From positions 320,100,336 to 320,164,335 of the forward strand of contig OW240916.1 of assembly GCA_933207985.1 (NCBI GenBank): a stretch of DNA of 64,000 bases. Direction: 5' to 3'. Shown piece by piece: positions 10,301 through 19,530 of the stretch. The number at the start of each line of letters is the position of its first letter. The first letter of the stretch is position 1. This DNA comes from Pelobates cultripes (lineage: Eukaryota > Chordata > Amphibia > Anura > Pelobatidae). Under the pieces are notes generated by a model that was not told where the DNA came from, made no database searches, and worked only from the letters and a program-made list of their open reading frames with translations. The translations under genes were made by a program, and so were the position numbers.

Positions 10301-11524
10301 ATGTCCCAAGAACCAATTCCAACTGAAGAACTGTCAGAAGAAACACCATTCACGCCAATCAGACCCGTGTCTCCAGGCGAATCACTCACTCTTTCAACCC
10401 CCACGTCCTTGAGAGCATGGACTATTCCCAAAATCACGGCCGAGCTTAGGCTCAGGGGAATCCCCTTTCCGGCCACAGCTAGAAAGGCAGAACTTTACAG
10501 GCTGCTTACCCACCAAGTCCCTGAGCCTAGGCCGGGAACTAGCTCTCAAGGACAACCACCAAGAAACAGCACGGCCACCCAGGATACCCTGGCAGATATC
10601 TTGGCCAATCTACAGACCCTCAATAGCAGGCTGTCTAAGGTGGAGAGCGCCATCTCCTCCTCAGGTACTAACACCGTAGTCCCAGTCTCTACCACGGCTG
10701 CACCTGCCATACCTACTTGCCCCGCTATACTCCCCCCTCCAGCACCTGGCACAGCCATCACACCATTCGAATCACCAGCACACTCCGTCCCAGACTCTAT
10801 CAGGAAAGATATCCTAGACGGGAAGGATGTGTGTCTGGTATCTTTACTCATAGCCTCTCAGGACATACTCGAGAACAAGGCATACAACTATGGTGACATT
10901 TCAGTTGTGCTCAAAACGAGGGATCCCAGGCTCAATAAAAAATTGTCAATCCCACAGTTTGTGATAGCTTTTGGGATATACCGCGACGTCATTTGTACGG
11001 TGTATCCCCATAGGAGAGAAGAGCTAGATCTCTATCTCCACAAGGTAGTGGATTTAGGCATCAAGTACGGGGGCTCTTCCTTCTATGACTACCACAAGTC
11101 AGTTTCGGCGAAGGCGGCGACCCATCTCAAGCAGTTCAACATTAGAATGAACTGGGGTCAGATGGACACGGAACTTTTCTGTCGCCACTTCGCTGGACTC
11201 AGGCCCCCGGCTTGTGCCATCTGTAATTCTACATCCCACATGGCGGACTTATGTCCCGTCGAACCAGATCCCACAACCTCCACTCCCACCCCTCACCCCA
11301 CGTTCACACCTCACTCCTCTTTCACCCCTCACAACAAACCAGCGGGTGGTCTCCGGGATAAGCTGGGTAGGCCCATCTCCTTTTTAGGTAAAGCACAGGT
11401 GTGCAATAATTTCAACGCAGGCTCCTGCAGTTTCAGCGCCTGTAGATTATTGCACATCTGCTCCATATGTTTCAGGGCACATACCAAGACCATGTGTCCA
11501 GCCAGGTTGTCACCAAATAAATGA
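10301..11524 (+). CDS. Ngaro-like gag protein (SAP domain plus zinc knuckles), 407 aa
   Basis: Starts at an ATG (MSQEPIPTEE) directly after a splice-acceptor-like tract and stops at TGA 11522-11524. Residues about 40-72 (WTIPKITAELRLRGIPF...AELYRLL) match a SAP DNA-binding helix-extended-helix. A Pro/Thr-rich linker follows, then a helical core (about 165-300) of the kind that forms the gag core in these elements. Residues 305-318 are a C-x2-C-x4-H-x4-C knuckle (CAICNSTSHMADLC). A second cluster from residue 368 has a CCCH-like C-x7-C-x4-C-x3-H followed by C-x2-C-x3-H-x4-C. The likely role is binding element RNA/DNA and forming the nucleoprotein particle. The frame is fully open. The pol frame continues in phase directly after the stop, so a gag-pol fusion by readthrough is possible. 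Confidence 0.8.
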   Translation: MSQEPIPTEELSEETPFTPIRPVSPGESLTLSTPTSLRAWTIPKITAELRLRGIPFPATARKAELYRLLTHQVPEPRPGTSSQGQPPRNSTATQDTLADILANLQTLNSRLSKVESAISSSGTNTVVPVSTTAAPAIPTCPAILPPPAPGTAITPFESPAHSVPDSIRKDILDGKDVCLVSLLIASQDILENKAYNYGDISVVLKTRDPRLNKKLSIPQFVIAFGIYRDVICTVYPHRREELDLYLHKVVDLGIKYGGSSFYDYHKSVSAKAATHLKQFNIRMNWGQMDTELFCRHFAGLRPPACAICNSTSHMADLCPVEPDPTTSTPTPHPTFTPHSSFTPHNKPAGGLRDKLGRPISFLGKAQVCNNFNAGSCSFSACRLLHICSICFRAHTKTMCPARLSPNK

Positions 11525-11527
11525 CTA
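11522..11527 (+). promoter_or_regulatory. UGA-CUA: possible stop-codon readthrough signal between gag and pol
   Basis: The gag stop is TGA followed immediately by CTA. Downstream codons stay open in the same frame for 262 codons, into the RT domain (TDINIDNLVFYLRS...). UGA followed by CUA is the established high-readthrough context in animal mRNAs and in several viruses. No other stop separates the two genes. Readthrough itself is inferred; independent initiation of pol is the alternative. Confidence 0.45.
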
Positions 11528-13110
11528 ACCGACATAAATATCGACAACCTGGTTTTTTATCTAAGGTCTCACCCCAGCAGGCACTTGGTGGATTTTCTCA
11601 CCACAGGTTTCTCACAAGGGTTTCACACAGGCATAGTAGCCATTCCCCCAGGTACACTAGAATGTCCTAATCTCCAGTCTGCACGTTTAGACCCAGTCGC
11701 TGTAGACACTCTCATTTCCGCAGAAACCACAAACGGTTTCATGATCGGTCCTTTCACCTCTTCACCGTTTTCCTCCTGGCGCACTAACCCTATTGGTATT
11801 GCTATTCACAAATATTCTAATAAAAAACGTCTCATTATCGATTTATCGGCACCGCACTCCTCTTTTGTTCCAAGCATAAACGCACTCATTCCAGCAGACG
11901 AATTCTCACTGCAGTACGTCACCATCGACGACGCCATACAGTCCATCATGACATCTGGTAATCGACCCTGGCTCAGCAAAACAGACATCACTAATGCCTT
12001 TAAATTACTGCCCATACACCCCTCACTCTGGCACTTACACGGTGTTAAATGGCGAGGGTATTATTACTTCTCAACACGACTCACTTTTGGTTCTCGAAGC
12101 AGCCCCAAACTTTTCGACATTTTCGCAGAGTCACTATGCTGGCTGCTTCTGAACGTCATCAGGTGTCACTCCGTTATTCACTATCTAGACGACTTTCTAC
12201 TGATAGAGCCAGGGTCATCAACACCCACAGCAATCAATAGTACTACCGCACTTTTTTCCACACTTGGAGTCCCTTTGTCCCCAGCCAAAACTATAGGACC
12301 CACAACAAGTTGACCTTTTTAGGCATAGAGCTCGATTCTGTCAAACTCAGAGCTAGCCTTCCCCACGACAAACTTTCTCGATTGAGAGGGGAGATAGACA
12401 CGTTCCTGCGGAATGACGTTTGCACCAGGAGAGAACTTCAGTCCCTTCTTGGATCTCTGAACTTCGCCATGCACATCATTCCGCAGGGAAGGTCTTTCAT
12501 TTCCAGACTTCTTTGCCTGCTCCACGGAGTCCCGGACTCCGGCACTGTTTCTTTGGACCCCCACGCCAAGGCTGACTTAGCTATGTGGGGGAAGTTTTTG
12601 AAAGACTGGAATGGTATCTCCATGTTTATCCCCCCTCTCTCCACCTCTTCACCCATCATCCACACAGAGGCAGCAGCCAACACCGGTTTCGCAGCCATTT
12701 TAGGGAACCACTGGTTTAGGGGCCACTGGCCCACTGAGACGGATGCCTTGCCAGGATTCAGGGAGACCTCAACCCTATTTGAAATTTACCCCATTGTGGC
12801 GGCCGCACACACCTGGGGTCATCTCTGGTCCGGCAAGGCAGTAAAATGCTACTCAGATAACTCGGCAGCTTGCGATATCATTAACAAAGGGCGCTCATCA
12901 TCTCTGACAATCATGCGGCTGATTCGCAAGTTGACCTGGCTGGCATCATCCAATCAGTTTCACTTAGTATGTTCTCACATCCCGGGTATTCACAACACCG
13001 CCGCTGACGCTCTTTCTCGTTCTCGATTCCAGGCATTTTCTCAGGCACTCCCAGCGGCTCACCAACAGCCATCCAGGACACCACGGTTTCACAAACTAAT
13101 ATTGGATTAA
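11525..13110 (+). pseudogene. Ngaro-like reverse transcriptase-RNase H (one frameshift)
   Basis: In phase with gag from 11525. The RT domain shows WLSKTDITNAF (first catalytic Asp, near 11970), LTFGSRSSPKLFD and HYLDDFLLI (YxDD-type active site, near 12180). The frame meets TGA at 12311-12313, but the RT thumb and RNase H continue in the next frame from about 12310 (LTFLGIELDS), consistent with loss of one A in an A run near 12306. RNase H shows IIHTEAAANTGFAA, TLFEIYPIVAA, CYSDNSAACDIIN and a final HIPGIHNTAADALSR, the DIRS/Ngaro RNase H signature. No methyltransferase-like segment follows; the stop is at 13108-13110 and the recombinase frame overlaps the end. The enzyme would copy element RNA into circular DNA. 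Apart from the frameshift all catalytic motifs look intact. Confidence 0.8.
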
Positions 13111-14130
13111 GCACACTCTTGCTTCACGCTAGATCACTCACTCACCAAGCATTATCACCCAACACTGCTATCACTTACAATAGGGCACTTAACATATTTA
13201 ACAAATTCACTGCAGAATTCGGGCTACAAGGTGACTTTTCTATCCAAACCATGGTGTCTTTTGCCTCCTTCTGCCACCTACACCTTAATCTGTCACACAA
13301 CACCATTAAACTTTACCTCACCGGGGTTCAGCACCACAGCCTCACCAATTTTCCTAACAGCACTCCGTTTTTGTCTTCATACCCCATTAAAAAGGTCTTG
13401 AAAGGTATATCAAAGGTTTCACCACCACTCGCAAGCACTAGATTACCCATAGACGGGCCTATCTTCAGGTCACTTTGCAATCTCCTTGACACAGCCCCAT
13501 TTGATAGCTACACCAATACGGTGATAAAATCTGCCATATATCTCGCTTTCTATGGTTTTCTCAGACCTAGAGAGTTCACCGTGGTTTGTCAAGGAGATAT
13601 CGCACTATGCCTTAAAACTTCACACCTCACCAAGGTAGAGGATCACTACCTCCTTTCTATCCCTACCACTAAAACCAACCGGTCAATACACCCTACAATA
13701 ATTCCTCTCTTCTCTACTGATAATGCCTGGTGTCCGGTGAAAGTTCTCGACCAACTACGGTCAACTCATCACACTCACCTGCCAGACTCTCCGCTCTTAA
13801 CATTACAAGGGCACCCGCTTACCACGGCAAAATTGATGTTACATGTCAGAACCATAGGCGTGCGCACGGGGTGTGCCGGGTGTGCCTGGGCACACCCTAA
13901 TCCCCGTGCGCACCCCTATGGTTTGAGTCCTGCAGGAACAGCGTTCCTGCACTCTTTTGAGCAGGAACGCTGTTCCTGCAGGCACTCAGTGTCCCCCGTC
14001 TCACCTCTTGCCACTGTCATGGGAGGGCAAGAGGTGATGATTCCCCCACCCCCCCACCCTGCAGGTCAGCGCGCGGCGAGGGAGCTCTCTGCTCTCTGCT
14101 CTCTGCTCCCTCTCGCCGCGCGCTGATGCC

Positions 14131-14164
14131 GGGAGCCGGAATATGACGTCATATTCCGGCTCCC
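14131..14164. repeat. Perfect 34-bp palindrome centred on TGACGTCA
   Basis: Starts GGGAGCCGGAATATGACG and is its own reverse complement through 14164. Its centre is the CRE/ATF octamer TGACGTCA. It lies within longer imperfect arms of GAGAGCAGAGAGC-type sequence. A comparable palindrome with the same centre sits in a different hAT family at 23798-23823. Confidence 0.9.
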
Positions 14165-14340
14165 AGCTCGAGCAGACAGCCCGCGCGGCGAGAGGAAGCA
14201 GAGAACAGAGAGCAGAGAGCAGAGAGCTCCCTCGCCGCGCGCTGAGCTGCAGAGAGGCGCCCGCCCCCACTGGACCCCAGGGACAAGTCCACCAGCACTC
14301 CAGGTAGGAGGCTGGGTGGAGATTTAAAAAAAAAATTAAA

Positions 14341-14458
14341 ATATAATAATTTGTGTGTGTCTGTGAGTGTGTGAGTATGTGTCAGTGTGTGTGTGTCAGT
14401 GTGTGTGTGTGTCAGTGAGTGTGTGTCAGTGAGTGTGTGTCAGTGAGTGTGTGTGTGT

Positions 14459-14541
<83 letters not shown>

Positions 14542-15153
14542 TATGTGTCTGTGAGTGTGTGTCAGTGTGTGTCTGTAAGTGTGTGAGTATGTGTCTGTGA
14601 GTGTGTGTGTCAGTGAGTGTGTGAGTATGTGTCAGTGTGTGAGTGTGTGTGTGTGTCAGTGTGTGTCTGAGTGTGTGAGTATGTGTCTGTGAGTGTGTGA
14701 GTATGTGTCTGAGAGTGTGTGAGTATGTGTGTGTCAGTGTGTGTGAGTGTGTGTCTGTGAGTGTGTGAGTATGTGTCAGTGTGTGTCTGTAAGTGTCTGA
14801 GTATGTGTCTGTGAGTGTGTGTGTCAGTGAGTGTGTGAGTATGTGTCAGTGTGTGAGTGTGTGTGTGTCAGTGTGTGTCTGTGAGTGTGTGAGTATGTGT
14901 CTGTGAGTGTGTGAGTATGTGTCAGTGTGTGTGTCAGTGTGTGTCTGTCAGTGTGAGTATGTGTGTGTGAGTCTGTGAGTGTGTGTCAGTGTGTGTCTGT
15001 GAGTGTGTGAGTATGTGTCTGTGAGTGTGTGTGTCAGTGAGTGTGTGTCTGTGAGTGTGTGAGTATGTGTGTGTCAGTGTGTGTGAGTGTGTGTGTGTGT
15101 CTGTGAGTGTGTGTGTTTCTGTGAGTGTGAGTGTCTGTGAATATTTATATACG

Positions 15154-15180
<27 letters not shown>
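14341..15180. repeat. GT microsatellite with GTGTCAGTGTGTGAGTATGT interruptions, then TA/CA run
   Basis: More than 700 bases of GT-rich array inside the hAT-type element, including a pure GT stretch near 14460-14540, ending in a TA run and a CA run near 15150-15195. Open frames across it are repeat artefacts. Confidence 0.95.
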
Positions 15181-15196
<16 letters not shown>

Positions 15197-15508
15197 GCGC
15201 GGCGTGTGTTTGTGCTTTAGGGTGCACACCCTAATGCAAAAGGCTGCGCACGCCTATGGTCAGAACCCTGTTATCTAAGCTCGGACACAACCCGGCTGCA
15301 TTCTCCGGGCACTCCTTCCGCATAGGAGCCGCCTCAGCAGCCTCTAGCACAAACGCACCGGTCCACATCATCAAAAGGCTGGGGCGATGGAAATCCTCCA
15401 TATATAACGCATATATTCCGCAACCGGAGAAAGAGCTTCGCCAAGCTTTCAGGAACTTGGTCTTGTAAAATGCAATAAAGTGTGTATTTTCTCGAATTTA
15501 TCTTTTGT

Positions 15509-15846
15509 CCTCTTTTATTTACAGACCCACTCGTACGTTGGTTTCGGCACACCACAACCAACTTTGCTCACAGATACTATCCATTACGTATTTAAATTCC
15601 GAGCACAAGTAGAAAGGCCATTAGGCCTGAATTTGTGGGAGGAGTAAGTCCCCTACTTAAGCTCCCAGCCCCTACTCACCGCTGCCGCTCAGCTGATTGT
15701 CCCCACCCACCCACACCCTGTTTTAACTACATTATCCTTGGTGGGCCCTCTTTTATTTACAGGCCCACTCGTACGTTGGTTTCGGCACACCACAACCAAC
15801 TTTGCTCACAGATACTATCCATTACGTATTTAAATTCCGAGCACAA
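15509..15846 (+). repeat. Ngaro 3' end: split direct repeats B1-A2-B2
   Basis: B1 15509-15608 (CCTCTTTTATTTACAG ... CCGAGCACAA) is followed directly by A2 15609-15702, a 44-base spacer, and B2 15747-15846. B1 and B2 differ at one base (ACAGACCC against ACAGGCCC). This A1-ORFs-B1A2B2 order is diagnostic of the Ngaro/PAT replication scheme through a circular intermediate. Confidence 0.9.
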
Positions 15847-16204
15847 ATATGTATATATATATATTTGGGAGTCTAGCCAACTCCTTGGTTTTGCACCCCT
15901 CCCTGTCACAGGTGCCTCATCCCAGGGCCCTATTTAGCCATGTACTGCAGAGAGCCCCAGATGGAATTTTTTTCCCCAAGTAAGTGGGTTAATCTCATAA
16001 GAGCAGACATTAGGCTGTTAGTGTAGGACCTGCCAAAGATGGGGTACATTGACGATGTGGCAGGCTTATGCAATGTATGATCATATAATGTAACTAAACC
16101 CCCATTATTTTTGCCTAGATTAGGTGTTTTTAAAAAAACAAATAAAATCTTTCAACATTGAAGTTGCTGTTTAGTGGATAGGAGAGTGCGCTGGATCTTG
16201 TGTA
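15847..16204. mobile_element. Palindromic repeat element, right half
   Basis: Inverted copy of about 7735-8067: for example GGCACCTGTGACA near 8030 appears as TGTCACAGGTGCC near 15905, and CCTAATCTAGGCAAAAATAAT near 7840 appears inverted near 16110. Ends at the 17-base duplication 16205-16221. Non-coding. Confidence 0.7.
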
Positions 16205-16370
16205 TTCTACATCACACCAAGACACCTGGAACTCGCTATAAGAAATCTTGCACAAGCCACATTCTGAACAAATTAGTAATCCCACAACACTGGAAACAAC
16301 AGGTAACCCCTCCGCTGAGGTCATGGTTCTCCCTAATGGAAGAGCTAAGATCAATGGAAGACCTTCACGC
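16205..16370 (+). pseudogene. L1-type LINE ORF2 C-terminal fragment, part B
   Basis: Begins with the second copy of TTCTACATCACACCAAG and continues the L1 C-terminal frame (LHHTKTPGT, HILNKLVIPQHWK, LRSWFSLMEELRSMED), matching the usual end of L1 ORF2. It joins onto part A at 7691 once the nested insertion is subtracted. Confidence 0.6.
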
Positions 16371-16473
16371 AGTGGTGTATCCTGGTTTTGTGCTGCCCTA
16401 GGCCGGACAAAACTCAGGTGTCCCCCCGCCCGCGCCACCCCCACCCAACCCTTCCCCCCCGGCCCCGCCTTCT
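16371..16473 (+). mobile_element. hAT-like 5' terminal fragment
   Basis: CAGTGGTGTATCCTGGTTTT and GTGCTGCCCTAGGC resemble a hAT-Tip100-type start, followed by a C-rich stretch that runs into the Penelope-like coding region. No second end found. Confidence 0.4.
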
Positions 16474-17901
16474 ACAACATCTTTTACAGGAATTAGACTC
16501 CATAGAATGGCATGATGATTATATGTGGGCGTCCTTAGATGTAGGATCCTTGTATACGGTTATTGACCACCAACTGGGCATACAAGCTGTTAAAGATAAT
16601 CTAGACAAAGATATAACTTTGAACAAAGGATTTGCAGGGTTCCTACTTGAAGCGATTCAATTTATATTAACCCACAATTTCTTCATGTTCAATAATGAGT
16701 ACTTCCTGCAGATCAAGGGTACAGCTATGGGCACCAGGTTTTCCCCCGAGTTATGCTAACATCCTTATGGATTTTTGGGAACGCCAGTCCATTTGGGACA
16801 ATAATCCATACGGGGCAAGCCTGGTGCTCTGGCGTCGTTATATTGATGACATCCTTGTTATATGGAAGGGGTCTGAAGAACAACTATTAGACTTCTTCCA
16901 GTATCTTAATAACAACACCTTTTTCTCTAATTTTCACTCCAGTTTTTAGCTCTATTTCCATAGACTTTCTGACCGCCAAATACATACAAAAACATACTTC
17001 AAACCCACAGATACCAACAGTTTTATCGAATCCAATAGTGGACACCATCCTAGATGGTTGGCGGGAGTCCCTAAAAGCCAGTATACTCGACTTAGACGGA
17101 ATTGTTCTAATAGTAATACTTATATAGAACAATCTGCAGTTTTAACAAGAAAGTTTGTGAAGATGGGATATAAGAATGAAAGAATTGGAGACATTAAAAG
17201 GGGAGATCTTTTGGTAGATAAAGCTAGACCTACTATTAATTCTAAAAAATCATTTGAGTTTTCATTTAACACTCAGTTCAATTCCAAAACCTTTGCCATA
17301 AATAAAATCTTTAGAAAACATTGGAATATACTCAAACACGATGAATATATAGGCCCCCCAACATCCCAAAATGATTTATAGGAAAGGAAGGAATCTAACC
17401 ACATACCTAGCACCCAGTCTTTTCCAGACAAAAACTGGACACAAGTCCCAAAGCAACAAGGGATTTCATACTTGTGGCTTATGTAAAGCATGTAGGGGAC
17501 AATCATCCCATACATATTCCTTCTCAAGCTCTACTACCAAGGAGACGTTCCAAATCCAGGGACGGGTCACCTGTTTTTCCTCCCATGTAGTGTACCTCTT
17601 CTCGTGTGGATGCGGTGCACAGTGTGTGGGAAGAACGGGGAGGAAGGCCAAGACCTGTTTCCTGGAGCATAAAAATAACATCAAGAAGAGGATACAAAAT
17701 CATTCTGTTCCGGTTCATTGTAACCAGTACCCACACTTTAATCATCTTTTGTGGGTGGTTATTGAGCAAGTATCACTCGGTGTGAGGGGAGGAGATCTTG
17801 TCATGAAACTCAGACAGAGGGAGGGATTCTGGATCCATAAACTGAGAACCCTCCAACCACTAGGGCTAAACGTGGATTTTGATTTAATTTGTTTTCTTTG
17901 A
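16474..17901 (+). pseudogene. Penelope-like element RT and GIY-YIG endonuclease, 5'-truncated and frameshifted
   Basis: Starts inside the RT domain: WASLDVGSLYT (catalytic Asp motif), then GTAMGTRFSP and RYIDDILVIW (YIDD active site, near 16835). Further on KPTDTNSFIE, HHPRW and RRNCSNSN match the conserved PLE segment after the RT. From about 17371 a second piece reads HTCGLCKACRG (Cys-rich linker), then VVYLFSCGCGAQCVGRTGRK, a GIY-YIG (URI-type) nuclease core, and ends EGFWIHKLRTLQPLGLN before TTTGA. At least three frame changes (near 16745, 16950-16980 and 17365) and a TAG at 16947 inactivate it. Normal PLE proteins are longer; the N-terminal part is missing. The product would nick the target and prime reverse transcription. 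Confidence 0.8.
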
Positions 17902-18653
17902 TTTTTGATTTTTTGGTATTTTTATTGGTATTTTTATTCATATTTTTTATTATTTTTTAATTTTTATTATTTTTTATTTTATTTTTTAATTTTTTTATTT
18001 CTTTATTTTCTTTATTTTTTTAATATTTTTTTATATTTTATTTTTTATTTTTCATTCATTTTAGTTTTTATATGTATATTTCTATATTTTTTTTACATGC
18101 ATTTTCCACATTTCTCTCAATAGTTTGTGGTTTCCAGAATCGCTCCCTATGATTAGAGTGGGACGCAAGAGAAATATACTGTTTTTATAAATTACTTCCA
18201 GGGATGGTTTGTTTTGTAATTAGGTTTTGTGTATATAATATAGTAACATCTCTATTCTCTATTTTGTAACATTTGTGATTAATGTGTTCATATGAAGTTT
18301 TTTTTTCATTACGTAATTTTGGGTCTCTTTTGTCTTCCATTATTTTCTTTATGCCGTCTGACGAAGTTGATGGAGTGGAATGCATGTGTGTTCCAGCCGC
18401 GGGCTGATGACGTCTTGAAAGGCGGGCAGTTTCCAGAGCGGTGGAACTCATATGCGTTCCACGAAGATCCGACGGAAGACCATATATGGATAGAGATTCG
18501 AGTGAATGATCGCTGACAGGTGATTGCAGCTACACTGATTGGCGGAATAGATGCCGAACACGTCGACAGGGACATTTAAAAGGAACTTTGGATATTGAGT
18601 TTATATTAGCACTTTACTTGTCTGTGATATTTGTTTTTATAATTAGTTTTCTC
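17902..18653 (+). other. Penelope-like element 3' region, including an extreme AT tract
   Basis: Directly follows the GIY-YIG stop. 17905-18110 is almost pure TTTTTATTTTT-type sequence, then ordinary non-coding DNA leading to the hammerhead-like motif at 18654. Probably the element's 3' UTR and terminal repeat. Confidence 0.5.
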
Positions 18654-18690
18654 CTGATGAAGCCTACATAGTAGACGAAACGTATTGAGC
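18654..18690 (+). ncRNA. Hammerhead-ribozyme-like motif of the Penelope-like element
   Basis: CTGATGA (18654-18660), then AGCCTACATAGTAGAC that can form a short stem II, then GAAACG (from 18677). Penelope-like elements are known to carry hammerhead motifs in their terminal repeats. The stem has a mismatch, there is an extra A after the core, and stem III is poor, so this copy is probably inactive. Confidence 0.4.
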
Positions 18691-19375
18691 TGTTTTAATT
18701 ACTGCCTGTAATTCCTGTAAACCATCTCTACTGCATACCACCTTGGATAGAGGGATACAGAGATTTATTGATGGGCATTTTTACTTCTTACTTCTTGTAA
18801 GTGGATTCAATTAAGCGTGTCATTTTATATTTTTAAGCTTTGCTGTACTATGCCCAGTTCTTCTTTTTTTGCATGCACCCTTGGGAACTGAGAGCTTCCA
18901 TTGCAGAGACTTCAAAAGAGATATTGACGGGCTTGAAAATTCATATATTCTGTGAGTGCAATATTGCCAGTAGGGGTTACCTTGCTTAATGGTGCTTCCC
19001 TATGAGTGTATCTTGTCTCTGTTTTTATCTTTAGGTGTATTTTGTATTTTAGATTTCCATTTAAGGATTATATTTGTTATCACCTATAATATAAGGGAAG
19101 TAATTACCTTTATTTTATCACATTTTGCTGCACTTGGGTGGTCAATGTTACCACGGTAATGGGACACAATAAGTGATCTGCAAGTCCTTAGATGCTTGGG
19201 GCCTGCGTGCCTACATATGGCTAAAGATTTTTTATGATTATTGCACTTCTTCTTGAATGTGGAAGGGACTTGCAAGTCCCGAATTCCATCTTCTGAGCAT
19301 ATTATACTTGTATGACTGCTGATAAAAACAAAATAAAAATAAAATTTACAACAAAAAAAAAAAATTAGTATTCTC
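18691..19375. other. Penelope-like tail and flanking DNA
   Basis: Contains TTTTTTTGCATGCACCC near 18865, reminiscent of element tails, then AT-rich DNA ending in an A run near 19355. No gene. Confidence 0.35.
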
Positions 19376-19479
19376 CCCTGGAGGGGAGAGCGGAGGGGAG
19401 GCAAGGGAGAGGGAGAGCAGACTAGTTTCTCGGAGGCGGGGGGCAATTGCCCCGTTGCCCCCTGGATCCGCCACTGTCA
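19376..19479 (-). mobile_element. hAT (Zaphod/Tip100-like) terminal fragment
   Basis: Ends CCCCCTGGATCCGCCACTG, the inverse of the CAGTGGCGGATCCAGGGG start of Zaphod-type hAT elements. The opposite end was not found, so it is a fragment. Confidence 0.55.
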
Positions 19480-19530
19480 CGATATTGCTATTCACTCGTA
19501 TTACATTTAAAACACAAGACATAATATAAC

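Larger units (their letters stand above)
13853..15258. mobile_element. Non-autonomous hAT-type element with GC-rich core and GT array
   Basis: Terminal inverted repeats CATAGGCGTGCGCA... and ...TGCGCACGCCTATG, flanked by a perfect 8-base duplication GTCAGAAC (13845-13852 and 15259-15266), the hAT hallmark. No transposase frame. Inside lie a GC-rich inverted repeat (about 14065-14245), a GT microsatellite and a TA run. A second copy of the family is at 58228-58930. Confidence 0.8.
13119..15468 (+). pseudogene. Ngaro-like tyrosine recombinase, split by a hAT-type element
   Basis: The N-terminal part runs 13119-13852 and its frame is open upstream to at least 13020, overlapping the RNase H end. 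It includes an N-terminal core-binding region (LSPNTAITYNRALNIF...) and the first catalytic Arg (FYGFLRPREF). The C-terminal part resumes after 15258 with GHSFRIGAASAA, the H-x2-R box typical of Ngaro recombinases, and the nucleophile Tyr in NAYIPQPE, stopping at TAA 15466-15468. The insert plus one 8-base target copy is 1,414 bases and sits between the two halves without other damage. The role is integration of the circular DNA copy. With the insert present the protein lacks its catalytic half. Confidence 0.8.
8178..15846 (+). mobile_element. Ngaro-like tyrosine-recombinase retrotransposon, near complete
   Basis: The unit has the split-direct-repeat plan of Ngaro/PAT elements: A1 (8178-8271), internal ORFs, then B1 (15509-15608), A2 (15609-15702) and B2 (15747-15846). 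It encodes a SAP/zinc-knuckle gag, RT-RNase H and a tyrosine recombinase (YR), and no adenine-methyltransferase domain after RNase H, which favours Ngaro over DIRS1 or PAT. A1 and A2 differ at one of 94 positions, B1 and B2 at one of 100, so insertion was recent. Damage is limited to a one-base frameshift near 12308 and a hAT-type insertion in YR. No target duplication is expected for YR integration; both flanks are ATAT-rich sequence of the palindromic host repeat. Confidence 0.85.

Noticed and set aside
8178..15846. Classification of the first YR element as DIRS1
   Set aside because: It has split direct repeats and no inverted ends or methyltransferase segment, unlike the element at 48343-53642; Ngaro fits better.
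17905..18123. Phe/Tyr/Leu-rich 72-codon membrane-protein-like frame
   Set aside because: It lies in an almost pure A/T tract after the Penelope stop codon; hydrophobic residues simply reflect T-rich codons.
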